36,780 nucleotides of DNA from Deltaproteobacteria bacterium (GTDB lineage: Bacteria; Desulfobacterota; DSM-4660; Desulfatiglandales; HGW-15). Below the pieces are notes generated by a model, which saw nothing but the letters and a program-made list of their open reading frames with translations, did no database searches and had not been told where the DNA came from. A program made the translations under genes and the position numbers. Within the stretch, counting starts at the first letter, position 1. Each line of letters starts with the position of its first letter. This document shows positions 26,601 through 32,797 of the stretch, piece after piece. The stretch is taken from assembly GCA_016931115.1 (NCBI GenBank), contig JAFGFM010000143.1, forward strand, positions 1 through 36,780. Direction: 5' to 3'.

Positions 26601-27937
26601 TCTACAGGTAATGAGGATGGATCTCCATGCTCAATAAGAACTTCAGGTGCGATTTTTCGTATCTTGTTTTTTATCTCATCATCCCATAACGCGATCCATG
26701 CAGCTATCGGTCTCATAGAAGGAATAACAACCTCAACACCATACTTCTCGTTAAAAATAATACCTTCTATGAATCGTCTTGATCTACCTAAATTAATGAG
26801 TCTCCTAACCCAACTAGAAGCCAGGTATTCGCGGACAGATCTTTCATGAAACTTTTCAGTGCCATATATTGCCACATCAAAAATTGGTCTATCCAGAAGA
26901 ATTTGTATTTTATCAGATGCCCATTCAGGAAGTGCTTCTTTTGGGTTTATTGATATATTGTCTAATTCACAATCTATCGGTATATCAGGCAGTAGAAAAT
27001 AATTTTTCTTTAATAATGTCACTGCCGCAGCAAGTCGCTCAGCCCCAAATAAAGCATCTTCGGGGGATAAGGGTCTCGCTTCATCACGATTAGGGTCCAT
27101 TTCAATGAGTTTCTTTTGTATATTGAATTCCAGCATTTCATAATGTGAACCAAGTTGATTGTTTGATTTCCAGAAGGAAATTAAATCCAACAGGTCTTGT
27201 GGCCGCTCTGCAAATATTTGCGCATCTGATCTCTCAATCGCTTCAATAAAACTACTTGTATTTTCAATGCCTTTATATGAAGCATACTTTTTTATCTGCT
27301 GGTTATCAAGGGGAGCAAGCTGGAAGACCGCATGATTTTTTGAATCTCTAGTTCTATTGATATGCTCTGTGTTAGTTGAAATATTATCTTCACCTTCTTC
27401 ATCATCTTCAGATTTGATTTTGGGAAAATACCTTAAAAATAAATTTAAATCAGCTGTTGCTCTCCAGTTACTGACCCTGCAAGAAATGAAAATTTTTGCC
27501 CTATCTAAATTATTAACGATAGCACTTGAAAAATGATTAAGTGCCAGTTCATATGCATTTCGTCGGGTTAGTCGTGCCTCATCAACTGAATCCAGAAAGA
27601 AATAGGCTATTTCGTTACACGCCCTCCAGCTATCTAATTCCTGAGATGAACCAATTTCAATAGCACCGTGGAGACCAAAATCATTAATAGCCTCTATCCT
27701 GTAAAAAAAGGCTAATTTATTATCTTTACGTAATTTTTTAGCAGCCTCCATTAATTCTGTAGTTTTACCTGTACCTGGTTCTGCAAGTATTACAACCCTA
27801 TCTTTCTTAAACAACTCATCCCATAAATATTCTTTCCCAATTCCAAATGAAAAAAGAACTCGTACATTCTCAGGGTCATTTTCTTTATCTGCTTCCACAG
27901 GCCAGAATTTTCTATTTAAGTCTATGTAATCGATCAT
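23630..27937 (-). CDS. Giant STAND/NACHT-like NTPase with C-terminal PD-(D/E)xK-like nuclease domain
   Basis: ATG 27937 gives 1435 residues; a TTG at 27976 would add 13. Neither has a clear Shine-Dalgarno. The NTPase is at the N-terminus: Walker A AEPGTGKTT (residues 52-60), Walker B FFLDSVDEA (Asp116, Asp119-Glu120, NACHT-style), and a sensor-like IFISCRVSNWR. FHERSVREYLAS, a motif of NACHT/STAND winged-helix regions, follows near residue 370. A long helical region of about 900 residues, HEAT/TPR-like and including a basic coiled coil (KREKDRKQSQKRREKQ), could be the sensor. The C-terminus reads TDIRF (Asp1328), PVELK (Glu1343, Lys1345) and QLIGQY, the core of a PD-(D/E)xK nuclease. Such proteins act in bacterial immunity by sensing and cleaving; that role is inferred. 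It lies 83 nt after a dCTP deaminase gene. Confidence 0.85.
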   Translation of the reverse strand: MIDYIDLNRKFWPVEADKENDPENVRVLFSFGIGKEYLWDELFKKDRVVILAEPGTGKTTELMEAAKKLRKDNKLAFFYRIEAINDFGLHGAIEIGSSQELDSWRACNEIAYFFLDSVDEARLTRRNAYELALNHFSSAIVNNLDRAKIFISCRVSNWRATADLNLFLRYFPKIKSEDDEEGEDNISTNTEHINRTRDSKNHAVFQLAPLDNQQIKKYASYKGIENTSSFIEAIERSDAQIFAERPQDLLDLISFWKSNNQLGSHYEMLEFNIQKKLIEMDPNRDEARPLSPEDALFGAERLAAAVTLLKKNYFLLPDIPIDCELDNISINPKEALPEWASDKIQILLDRPIFDVAIYGTEKFHERSVREYLASSWVRRLINLGRSRRFIEGIIFNEKYGVEVVIPSMRPIAAWIALWDDEIKNKIRKIAPEVLIEHGDPSSLPVEFRKSLLVEFAEYYSDREYTGTSFDISMVRRLADPSLSSTVNKLLKKYRNNDDTCSLLLKIIWQGKISDSTEIAISFAIDNQIKNYNRILALRAVASSGTTRQKQNLVKALSNDINHLDSALVGEICSLFFPDILSISQLLKIFKIVKQPDKDSSISLQFHLEEMIDKAVISEKDIIKLIQGLYILLKKQPFINTYNCEISDKYFWLLPVAVRLSNILIKQRYYYSLEPMILDLFLNFIIARHNIDYYFHDREKLLENVNTWEEFKYTLFWHAIGIERNRKNGNNPTSWWQVSWEIDNFWTPNIDNLEILFDDFFKRDETIDKLIILSAIFQVYVNEKKPKKLRERIKQSVKGIPSLEKEFLKFLHPTLTEEQIKWNKREKDRKQSQKRREKQQVDNRIEWAEELKKNPGEINKLGDAHKGEIFSRSVYLYERLKETNKGSSHSWSYSNWHSLEKEFGFEVAKNFRDGCVAYWRKYDPFSYAERRTSSTIPWARIIGLTGLSIESHDDPEWSSKLTKDEAEIAAHYSLFELNGFPSWFGDLQRAFPNIVKKVIQNELKYEFHDNPATENHAHTLSALRYGKDVEERYINIILKLIKEKEPVNDIVFDNAISIILMEQRQADINNQLIKLASNRFKAATEKKRKITWLIALFYIDGLKGFSALKKLIESISNKKERIETMVDFCSAFTSHGDRRYSAPYRDYERIEVLQELVPFIYDFLKIEDDNPHKTGVYTPSQRDHAQEARSRLLELVYKTPGKTSYDILVHLSKNSKKRFLKDRMHFLAKERVSLDSEFEPWEESSVAEFSLSLLTTPRTESDLFNIALNQLDDLKHDIEDGDESEAVLLKRLINETEIRTVFANRLRKSSRSLYTIGSEEEFADATRTDIRFNAPLVTAPVPVELKIADKWSHKQLIERIETQLIGQYMRVSRYGIFLIVCNGSKKSNWRNVHNSKSMTFLNFVNALKEDLEKIIHRHPNIQKIEIIGIDFTARSK

Positions 27938-27981
27938 TTTTATGTTTAATTTATTGTTAATACTTTTGAATTTCAATCGGC

Positions 27982-28018
27982 AAAAAAACAGCCAGTCGCA
28001 CTTAATTGCCTGGTTGTG
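27982..28018 (-). terminator. Weak terminator or attenuator between dcd and the NTPase gene
   Basis: On the minus strand acaaccag and ctggctgt pair with one mismatch around a 14-nt loop, followed directly by seven T residues. It lies 2 nt after the dcd stop codon. It may end part of the dcd transcript, so the NTPase would be made at a lower level by read-through or from its own start site. Confidence 0.5.
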
Positions 28019-28020
28019 AC

Positions 28021-28542
28021 TTATTTTTTAAAATCTCTGTACAATAAACTGGGTTGAATGCCATGGTTGTTCTGATATTTACTACTTGAATATTCTTCAT
28101 ATTCCCCTTCAATAGTATGGTAATAAATCTGGCAAACTTCCACACCTGAATAGACTCTTATGGGTTGAATGCTGAATATTTCCAGGGTCCAGAATCCTTT
28201 GAAACCAACGTCACCAAATCCTGCTGTGACATGTATAAAAAGCCCGAGTCTTCCTACTGAGGAACGACCTTCAAGCATAGGAACTAAATTATGTGTTTCG
28301 GTATATTCAATCGTTCTTCCAAGATATAGTCGGCCTGGTTCCAATACCAACCCTTCTTGAGGTATAGATAATTTTGCAAACTTATTAGCTTTTTTCATAT
28401 CAAGTGGAAAATCATCATACACTAAAAGTTCATCATGCAATGACAGGTTGTAGCTATTCGGATTGAGTTTGTTTTTATCATACGGGTCAATGATGATATC
28501 ATTGTCGATCCTTGAAGCTATTTCTTTTCCTGACAGAATCAT
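28021..28542 (-). CDS. dcd: dCTP deaminase (Dcd/DCD-DUT family)
   Basis: 173 residues matching the trimeric dCTP deaminase/dUTPase fold: MILSGKEIASRI start, LNPNSYNLSL, GRLYLGRTIEY, GRSSVGRLGLFIHVTAG (92-108, nucleotide binding) and the catalytic Glu121 in GFWTLEIF. The C-terminal SKYQNNHGIQPSLLYRDF segment closes over the nucleotide. It converts dCTP to dUTP, possibly onward to dUMP. Housekeeping versions feed dTTP synthesis. Related enzymes also act in antiphage defence by draining dCTP, and this one is followed by a STAND NTPase gene in an AT-rich region. Sequence alone does not separate the two roles. Start ATG 28542 has a ggaaaggga Shine-Dalgarno, and a good promoter lies 70 nt upstream. 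Confidence 0.92.
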   Translation of the reverse strand: MILSGKEIASRIDNDIIIDPYDKNKLNPNSYNLSLHDELLVYDDFPLDMKKANKFAKLSIPQEGLVLEPGRLYLGRTIEYTETHNLVPMLEGRSSVGRLGLFIHVTAGFGDVGFKGFWTLEIFSIQPIRVYSGVEVCQIYYHTIEGEYEEYSSSKYQNNHGIQPSLLYRDFKK

Positions 28543-28611
28543 TTATTTCCCTTTCCTTTGCTTCTGATGCGCAACAGGCATTAATACGATTCTTGTTTTG
28601 TAAAATTGGGC

Positions 28612-28640
28612 ATTATTAAAAAGAACCGGTGTCATGTCAA
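28612..28640 (-). promoter_or_regulatory. Sigma70-type promoter of dcd
   Basis: On the minus strand a perfect TTGACA (28635-28640), a 17-nt spacer and AATAAT (28612-28617, five of six matches). The predicted leader is about 63 nt. This is the strongest promoter signal seen for the dcd-NTPase pair. Confidence 0.7.
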
Positions 28641-28650
28641 CAGGATATTA

Positions 28651-28686
28651 TGGAAGCTTTCAGCGTTCAGCTATCAGCTTTCAGCC
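28651..28686. repeat. Second copy of the gctgatagctga-type repeat
   Basis: The minus strand contains gaaagctgatagctgaacg flanked by a further gctgaaagc, matching the segment at 10781-10807. It sits between the dcd promoter and the mutL remnant. Confidence 0.45.
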
Positions 28687-28718
28687 AAATCTTTTTTAAA
28701 TGCCTTTTACTAACCCGC

Positions 28719-28810
28719 TTACCCTATCCTCTTAAACACCTTTTCAAGCTCAGTATAGCTGATCTTTTTATAGACTGGTCTGCCATGCGGGCAGTTGGTT
28801 GCCGGATCAA
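28719..28810 (-). repeat. Detached copy 1 of the mutL 3' end
   Basis: The minus strand encodes DPATNCPHGRPVYKKISY and continues to EKVFKRIG and a stop. It is colinear over 92 bp with the last 30 codons of the intact mutL (32798-32889), with roughly a dozen substitutions and no indel. There is no start codon or upstream mutL sequence. Together with the promoter and repeat at 28612-28686 and the terminator that follows, it fills the 28543-28931 gap. Confidence 0.9.
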
Positions 28811-28876
28811 ATAATAAAAATGGGGCGCTGTTGTTATTAGGTTTTACCATCAAACCTTATAATCTCACAACGCCCC
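28811..28876 (-). terminator. Long imperfect hairpin terminator of the M48 peptidase gene
   Basis: Arms ggggcgctgttgttatt-aggttt (28822 onward) and the complement of aaaccttataatctcacaacgcccc (to 28876) form a stem of about 23 pairs with a few mismatches. On the minus strand it is followed by atttttattattt. It lies 55 nt after the peptidase stop codon. Confidence 0.7.
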
Positions 28877-28931
28877 AGTTTATAACTATTCTTAGGCAAA
28901 CGGATCAACCTGCCTATTTTTTAAACAGCAT

Positions 28932-30284
28932 CTATTGCGACTTCTCTTTTACCACTCCCCAATTTACCAGGCATTGGTATGCATGCTGCGCCTGCTCACC
29001 TTCTGTGACCTGCTTGAGATATCGGGAGTAATCTTCGGCTGATTTTTGCCTGTTGCCCATTCCCTCATAGGCGTAACCCCTGAAAAAAAGAGTGTTAGGA
29101 TTTCCAGGCAGCTTCTTCTCATAGAGATTAAATTCTTCGATTGCATTATCAAACTTCTTCAGTTGGATATGAGAAAGCCCGCTCATATGGTTTGCCTGTG
29201 CCTCACTAGGATATACCTGCCTGGCCTGCTCTGAATATTTAAGCGCCTCGCTATATTTTTTTTGTGTATACTGGCATTTTGCCATCATTACCAGCCCCGC
29301 ATAATCTCCGGGTGCAGCCTTTAATCCCTGCTTCAAAAAGTCTCCCGCCTTGTCATATGATTTAGCAGCCATCTGTTCCTCGGCCTTCTGGAAATTCTCA
29401 ATAGCAGGTTTAAGCTTTCTAAGAGGTGAAGTATTATCCATGTATCGCTCACGATACAGAGGCCTTCCTTTAGCATAACTGAATTCAGTATTAGCAAGTT
29501 TCACCGATGTGTCGTAACGCTCCTGACTCATCGGGTGGGTGGAAAAAAGCACTGAAGATATATTTGAATTTCCTTTGCTGAGGCTGTTCAGCATGGTCGC
29601 AAGCTGTATAGAGCCTTCCGCCCCATAACCTTTTTTCACCAGATATGTCATACCCAGATAATCAGCCTCTCTTTCATTGTCCCGGCTATAGCGTGCCAGA
29701 AGAGCGCCTGCCCCCAGCATGCCCAGTTGACTGGCAAGCTGTCCATAGGTTTCGCTTTTGGTGCCGGCATATACGCTGATTCCTCCCGCTACAGCCTGGA
29801 TAAGTGTGCCTTTTGACATCTGTTGAGCAGTATGCCTGGCATTGACATGACCCATCTCATGACCCAAAAGTGCGGCGAGCGCTGCCTCGCTTTCAAGGGA
29901 AAGGAGGATGCCGCGTGTAGCGGCAATACTCCCGCCTGGAAATGCATAGGCATTGATATAGGTTGCGTTGACCCCCTGAAAGGAATATGGCATTTTGGGC
30001 CGATGGGTATAGGGGGCCATTTCTGCCCCGACCTGCTGAATATAACTATTTAATGCCGCATCCTGTAATATCCCGTAGTCTGAAGAGAACTGATGAGGCG
30101 AATTTTGCCTGTCAACCTGTACCTCCCAGTCCTCTGACACCAGCATCAACTGTTTTTGTCCTGTAACCGGGTTAATCGCACATCCGGCAAGGAGACCGGC
30201 TGACGCCAGGGAAGATATCATTATAAATTCACGTCGGCTGTAAAGACCCTGAGATCCCATTCTACCGGTTGAAAATATTGTCAT
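28932..30284 (-). CDS. Lipoprotein M48-family metallopeptidase with TPRs (BepA/LoiP-like)
   Basis: A 450-residue precursor. A twin-arginine-like SRREFIMISSLASAG leads to the lipobox LLAGC (Cys35). The peptidase domain carries AYAFPGGSIAATRGIL, the zinc site HEMGH (His142, Glu143, His146) and a third ligand Glu206 in EREADYLG, then HPMSQERYD. About 150 C-terminal residues form TPRs (for example YSEALKYSEQARQVYPSEAQANHMSGLSHIQ, split over two helices). The family degrades misfolded outer-membrane proteins or helps their assembly. A good Shine-Dalgarno (agagga) precedes ATG 30284. It lies 32 nt after the OmpA-family lipoprotein gene, so both probably form one envelope operon. Confidence 0.92.
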   Translation of the reverse strand: MTIFSTGRMGSQGLYSRREFIMISSLASAGLLAGCAINPVTGQKQLMLVSEDWEVQVDRQNSPHQFSSDYGILQDAALNSYIQQVGAEMAPYTHRPKMPYSFQGVNATYINAYAFPGGSIAATRGILLSLESEAALAALLGHEMGHVNARHTAQQMSKGTLIQAVAGGISVYAGTKSETYGQLASQLGMLGAGALLARYSRDNEREADYLGMTYLVKKGYGAEGSIQLATMLNSLSKGNSNISSVLFSTHPMSQERYDTSVKLANTEFSYAKGRPLYRERYMDNTSPLRKLKPAIENFQKAEEQMAAKSYDKAGDFLKQGLKAAPGDYAGLVMMAKCQYTQKKYSEALKYSEQARQVYPSEAQANHMSGLSHIQLKKFDNAIEEFNLYEKKLPGNPNTLFFRGYAYEGMGNRQKSAEDYSRYLKQVTEGEQAQHAYQCLVNWGVVKEKSQ

Positions 30285-30316
30285 TAAAAATTCCTCTCAA
30301 TAAAGTTCGCGTATCA

Positions 30317-30976
30317 TCACTGGTTCTGAGGGACACGATTCGGGTCAACAGCGATTTTTATCTCAACCCTGCGGTTCTGTGCCTTGCCGTCCGGGGTTTC
30401 ATTTGATGCTACCGGCCTGGTCTCACCATATCCGATCGATGAAAGGCTTGCGATATTTAAATTTTTTCCCCTGAGGTAGTATTCTGCAGCTTTCACCCGT
30501 TTTTCCGAGAGTGTTTGATTGTATGACTCAGAACCATCAGAGTCGGTATGACCTTCCAGCACAACAATATTTTCAGGATAATTAGAAAAAACACCAGCCA
30601 GCTCATTGAGTTTGGTGGCTTCTGCAGGCTTAATGATATCCTTATCCACATCAAAATTGATCTTCAAAGTGGCTTCAATCTTCTGATTTTCCTGGTCTAC
30701 CTTAACACTTTCCATGCCTTGAACCTGCTCCAGTTCCTTTGCCTGATTATCAAGTCGCCTTCCTATAAGGGCACCCACTGCACCTCCGACGACTCCGCCG
30801 ATTACTGCTCCCCCTGTCCTGTGGTCGGATTGATGCCCGATGATCGCGCCAACTGCTGCGCCTGCTGCGGTACCAATACCTGCCCCTTTTGTTGTTCGTG
30901 TGGTTTCACAACCTGTCGAGCAAAAGAGGCCTAAAATGAAAACTAGAATAATTAACAAACAAATATTTTTTCCCAT
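30317..30976 (-). CDS. OmpA-family peptidoglycan-binding lipoprotein
   Basis: 219 residues: a lipoprotein signal (CLLIILVFILGLFCSTGC, Cys23) and a Gly-zipper segment (GAGIGTAAGAAVGAIIGH and GGAVIGGVVGGAVGALIGRR) that may insert into the membrane. An OmpA C-terminal domain follows: INFDVDKDIIKP, VLEGHTDSDGSESYNQTLSEKRV, IGYGETRPVASN and AQNRRVEI, with the Asp and Arg that bind diaminopimelate. It anchors the outer membrane to peptidoglycan. The Shine-Dalgarno aaaggag precedes ATG 30976. It is the first gene of a likely two-gene unit with the M48 peptidase, and a MITE-like repeat lies in its upstream region. Confidence 0.93.
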   Translation of the reverse strand: MGKNICLLIILVFILGLFCSTGCETTRTTKGAGIGTAAGAAVGAIIGHQSDHRTGGAVIGGVVGGAVGALIGRRLDNQAKELEQVQGMESVKVDQENQKIEATLKINFDVDKDIIKPAEATKLNELAGVFSNYPENIVVLEGHTDSDGSESYNQTLSEKRVKAAEYYLRGKNLNIASLSSIGYGETRPVASNETPDGKAQNRRVEIKIAVDPNRVPQNQ

Positions 30977-31037
30977 ATATGTACTCCTTTATAATGTGTT
31001 TAAAATTAAAATAATTGTTACCGGTTGGACCTGATTT

Positions 31038-31113
31038 AATACCTGAATTTTTAACCAGATATCATTGAGCCTTTATCGCCACACGACAAAGCCCGATGCA
31101 AAATTCAGGTATT
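31038..31113. repeat. MITE-like element with 14-bp perfect terminal inverted repeats
   Basis: aatacctgaatttt (31038-31051) and its exact complement aaaattcaggtatt (31100-31113) enclose 48 nt without coding capacity. One end is duplicated at 13142-13160 (19 identical bases, including sequence internal to the inverted repeat). A short non-autonomous mobile element or a folded RNA is possible. No transposase gene is in the window. Confidence 0.6.
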
Positions 31114-31208
31114 TAGAATTCACTTTTAAAGGATTAAAGTATATGAAGTTGAGTATTGTATGTCAATATAAAGGATTTGGATCACCTACAACATACGATA
31201 TCGCGATT

Positions 31209-31619
31209 TCAGTTTACTTTATCTGGTACAGTATGTACAACCGCAACATCCGTGGCTGAGAAATCAGCACCTTTAAAAAGAAGTGGTTCACCCGAATATT
31301 TTGAAAGGGCATATGAACAACAATCTCCTATATTCAATCCAGCGGGATGTCGTCCTTTACCAAATGTCCTCCAGGCAGTTCTGGCAATTTCTACCTGTCC
31401 CTGTTCCATCCCCACTATCTCAATACCTGCCCTGTTAATAAGCAGGTCGAGTTCTCTGCCACCTGCCTCGCCCTTTTTTGCCTCTATAACAATACTGCTC
31501 TCAAGATATGTAAAGACACTCATCAACCTTTTGGGATCATATGAAATTACTCTGGCAAAGACCTCAGCTTCGGGTTCACCCAGAAGTATGGCAATTAAGG
31601 CAGATGTATCAATAACCAT
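31209..31619 (-). CDS. VapC-type PIN-domain toxin (module A)
   Basis: 136 residues with the PIN ribonuclease acidic set: Asp4 (MVIDTSALIAILLGEPEA), Glu40 (TYLESSIV), Asp99 (NIGDCCSYALSK) and Asp119 (GADFSATDV). The GLNIGDCCSYALS motif is typical of the VapC subgroup that pairs with PSK-type VapB. VapC toxins cleave tRNA or rRNA and stop growth until neutralised. The start overlaps the upstream antitoxin gene by 11 nt, so the two are translationally coupled. No sign of damage. Confidence 0.93.
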   Translation of the reverse strand: MVIDTSALIAILLGEPEAEVFARVISYDPKRLMSVFTYLESSIVIEAKKGEAGGRELDLLINRAGIEIVGMEQGQVEIARTAWRTFGKGRHPAGLNIGDCCSYALSKYSGEPLLFKGADFSATDVAVVHTVPDKVN

Positions 31620-31872
31620 TATTATTCACACCATTATTGTTATAACCCAGGATTTCATCCGGATCTCTTTTATCTATATCAGGAATAGAGCTGCACCTGC
31701 TGGAAATATTCATGATCTCTTTTGCAATATCTGTGTGAGCTGTTCTTCCATGAAGACGTTCAAGCTTATCCTGGAGGGCGTTGATTATAACCTGGGTAAC
31801 ATTCCCCCCATCTATGGCGATGATTTCTTTTGCAAGCTTTTCAGCCTGTGGATTTCTTATACTTAATGCCAT
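31609..31872 (-). CDS. VapB-type antitoxin, PSK-operon transcription-factor family (module A)
   Basis: 87 residues: an N-terminal DNA-binding part (MALSIRNPQAEKLAKEIIAI, then GNVTQVIINALQDKLERL, ribbon-helix-helix-like) and a C-terminal tail (DPDEILGYNNNG) that would wrap around the toxin. The NPQAEKLAKEIA-type start is characteristic of Rv0623-like VapB. Its Shine-Dalgarno (ggaaagga) and promoter with overlapping dyad are clear, consistent with autoregulation by the VapBC complex. The C-terminal half has an odd Asn-rich end (GYNNNGVNNNGY). Confidence 0.88.
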   Translation of the reverse strand: MALSIRNPQAEKLAKEIIAIDGGNVTQVIINALQDKLERLHGRTAHTDIAKEIMNISSRCSSIPDIDKRDPDEILGYNNNGVNNNGY

Positions 31873-31886
31873 AAGCTATTCCTTTC

Positions 31887-31934
31887 CGTATATACATTTG
31901 CCGAAAGTATATACGCCTTGGGAAACATTGTCAA
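31887..31934 (-). promoter_or_regulatory. Promoter and operator of VapBC module A
   Basis: On the minus strand a perfect TTGACA (31929-31934), 17-nt spacer and TATACT (31906-31911). A 9-bp perfect dyad, cgtatatac/gtatatacg (31887-31895 and 31907-31915), overlaps the -10 element. Binding of the VapB dimer there would block RNA polymerase, the usual autoregulation. Confidence 0.8.
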
Positions 31935-31987
31935 CAACTCCTCTTAAATGCAACAATTCATATTGGTGCGATGTCCTGATAGACCAG

Positions 31988-32079
31988 CTACACTATCCTT
32001 TTGAACATCTTTTCCAGTTCAACGTAGCTGATCTTTTTAAAGACTGGTCTGCCATGCGGGCAGTTGGTTGCAAGATCAA
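31988..32079 (-). repeat. Detached copy 2 of the mutL 3' end
   Basis: The minus strand encodes DLATNCPHGRPVFKKISY and continues to EKMFKRIV and TAG, colinear over 92 bp with the intact mutL end and with copy 1. The match with the intact end extends about 8 bp past the stop codon (agaccagc). It lies exactly between the two toxin-antitoxin modules and has no upstream mutL sequence. Confidence 0.92.
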
Positions 32080-32097
32080 TGTTTTAATATCAACTGC

Positions 32098-32126
32098 TTG
32101 ACAAACGGTATACTAAAAAGTATTTT
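32098..32126 (+). promoter_or_regulatory. Promoter of toxin-antitoxin module B
   Basis: A perfect TTGACA (32098-32103), 17-nt spacer and TATTTT (32121-32126). The spacer and -10 contain the dyad atact/agtat, a likely site for antitoxin autoregulation. A ggagg Shine-Dalgarno precedes ATG 32155. Confidence 0.7.
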
Positions 32127-32154
32127 GTTATTACATATTATTTGGAGGTATATC

Positions 32155-32391
32155 ATGATCATAGCAAAGACTACTGAAAAGGGTCACGTTATAATCCCTG
32201 CATCACTCAGGAAGAAGTATGACATTAAAAAGGGAACCAGGATGGCTATATCAGAAGGAGAAGGGAATGTGATTATAATCAAGCCAATTCCGGATGATCC
32301 TATTGAGGCATCAAGGGGTATACTGAAGGGAAATACCTCTCTAACCAAGGCGCTATTAAAAGACCGGGCAGAAGAGGCAAAAAATGGATAA
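32155..32391 (+). CDS. AbrB/SpoVT-type antitoxin (module B)
   Basis: 78 residues; ATG 32155 follows ggagg by 6 nt, whereas the frame extends further upstream without a Shine-Dalgarno. The N-terminus is a swapped-hairpin AbrB domain (KTTEKGHVIIPASLRKKYDIKKGTRMAISEGEGNVIIIKPI, here interrupted only for display by the conserved turns). The C-terminus (GILKGNTSLTKALLKDRAEE) is the toxin-neutralising segment typical of VapB paired with PIN toxins. It overlaps the toxin gene by 8 nt and probably represses its own promoter. Confidence 0.92.
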   Translation: MIIAKTTEKGHVIIPASLRKKYDIKKGTRMAISEGEGNVIIIKPIPDDPIEASRGILKGNTSLTKALLKDRAEEAKNG

Positions 32392-32785
32392 TTCTTATGT
32401 CCTCGACAGCTATGCACTAATCGCACATTTTGAAGATGAAACAAGCGGCGAAAAAGTGAGAAAATTTCTTAAAGCTGCACAAGCCGGAAAGATTAAGCTT
32501 TATTTATCGGTAATTAATCTGGGTGAGATATATTACAATACACATCGAGAGCGTGGCAGTAAAAAGGCTGATGAAGCTGTTTTTATGATTGAACAGTTGC
32601 CTATCACTATTGTGAATGCGGATATGGAAATCACACTTGAAGCAGCAGGGCTGAAAAGTATCCATCCAGTATCCTATGCGGATTGTTTTACAGCAGCCCT
32701 TGGTATAAAGAAAAAGGCTAAAATAATTACCGGTGACCCGGAGTTTAAACTGTTTGGAGATAAGGTAAATGTGGAATGGCTCTAA
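32384..32785 (+). CDS. VapC-type PIN-domain toxin (module B)
   Basis: 133 residues with PIN acidic residues Asp8 (SYVLDSYALIAHFEDE), Glu48 (INLGEIYYN), Asp100 (SYADCFTAALG) and Asp118 (IITGDPEF). The protein is a complete, typical-length endoribonuclease toxin. It is translated by coupling with the AbrB-type antitoxin. It ends 12 nt before the mutL stop codon, in convergent orientation. Its family differs from that of module A (AbrB versus ribbon-helix-helix antitoxin), so the two modules were acquired separately and are not a duplication. Confidence 0.93.
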   Translation: MDNSYVLDSYALIAHFEDETSGEKVRKFLKAAQAGKIKLYLSVINLGEIYYNTHRERGSKKADEAVFMIEQLPITIVNADMEITLEAAGLKSIHPVSYADCFTAALGIKKKAKIITGDPEFKLFGDKVNVEWL

Positions 32786-32797
32786 ATTAAGACCAGC

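Noticed and set aside
28021-28542. Calling dcd a proven antiphage gene
   Set aside because: The protein has the length and motifs of ordinary dCTP deaminases. Only its location hints at defence, so the feature is annotated by enzymatic role and the defence idea is kept as a hypothesis.
28822-28876. Possible integron attC site or insertion-sequence end
   Set aside because: The arms lack paired R'/R'' core motifs, and a T-rich tract follows on the minus strand right after the peptidase gene; a terminator explains it better.
31156-31866. 236-codon plus-strand frame over the VapBC A module
   Set aside because: Antisense to two overlapping genes with complete PIN and VapB signatures; no start signal.
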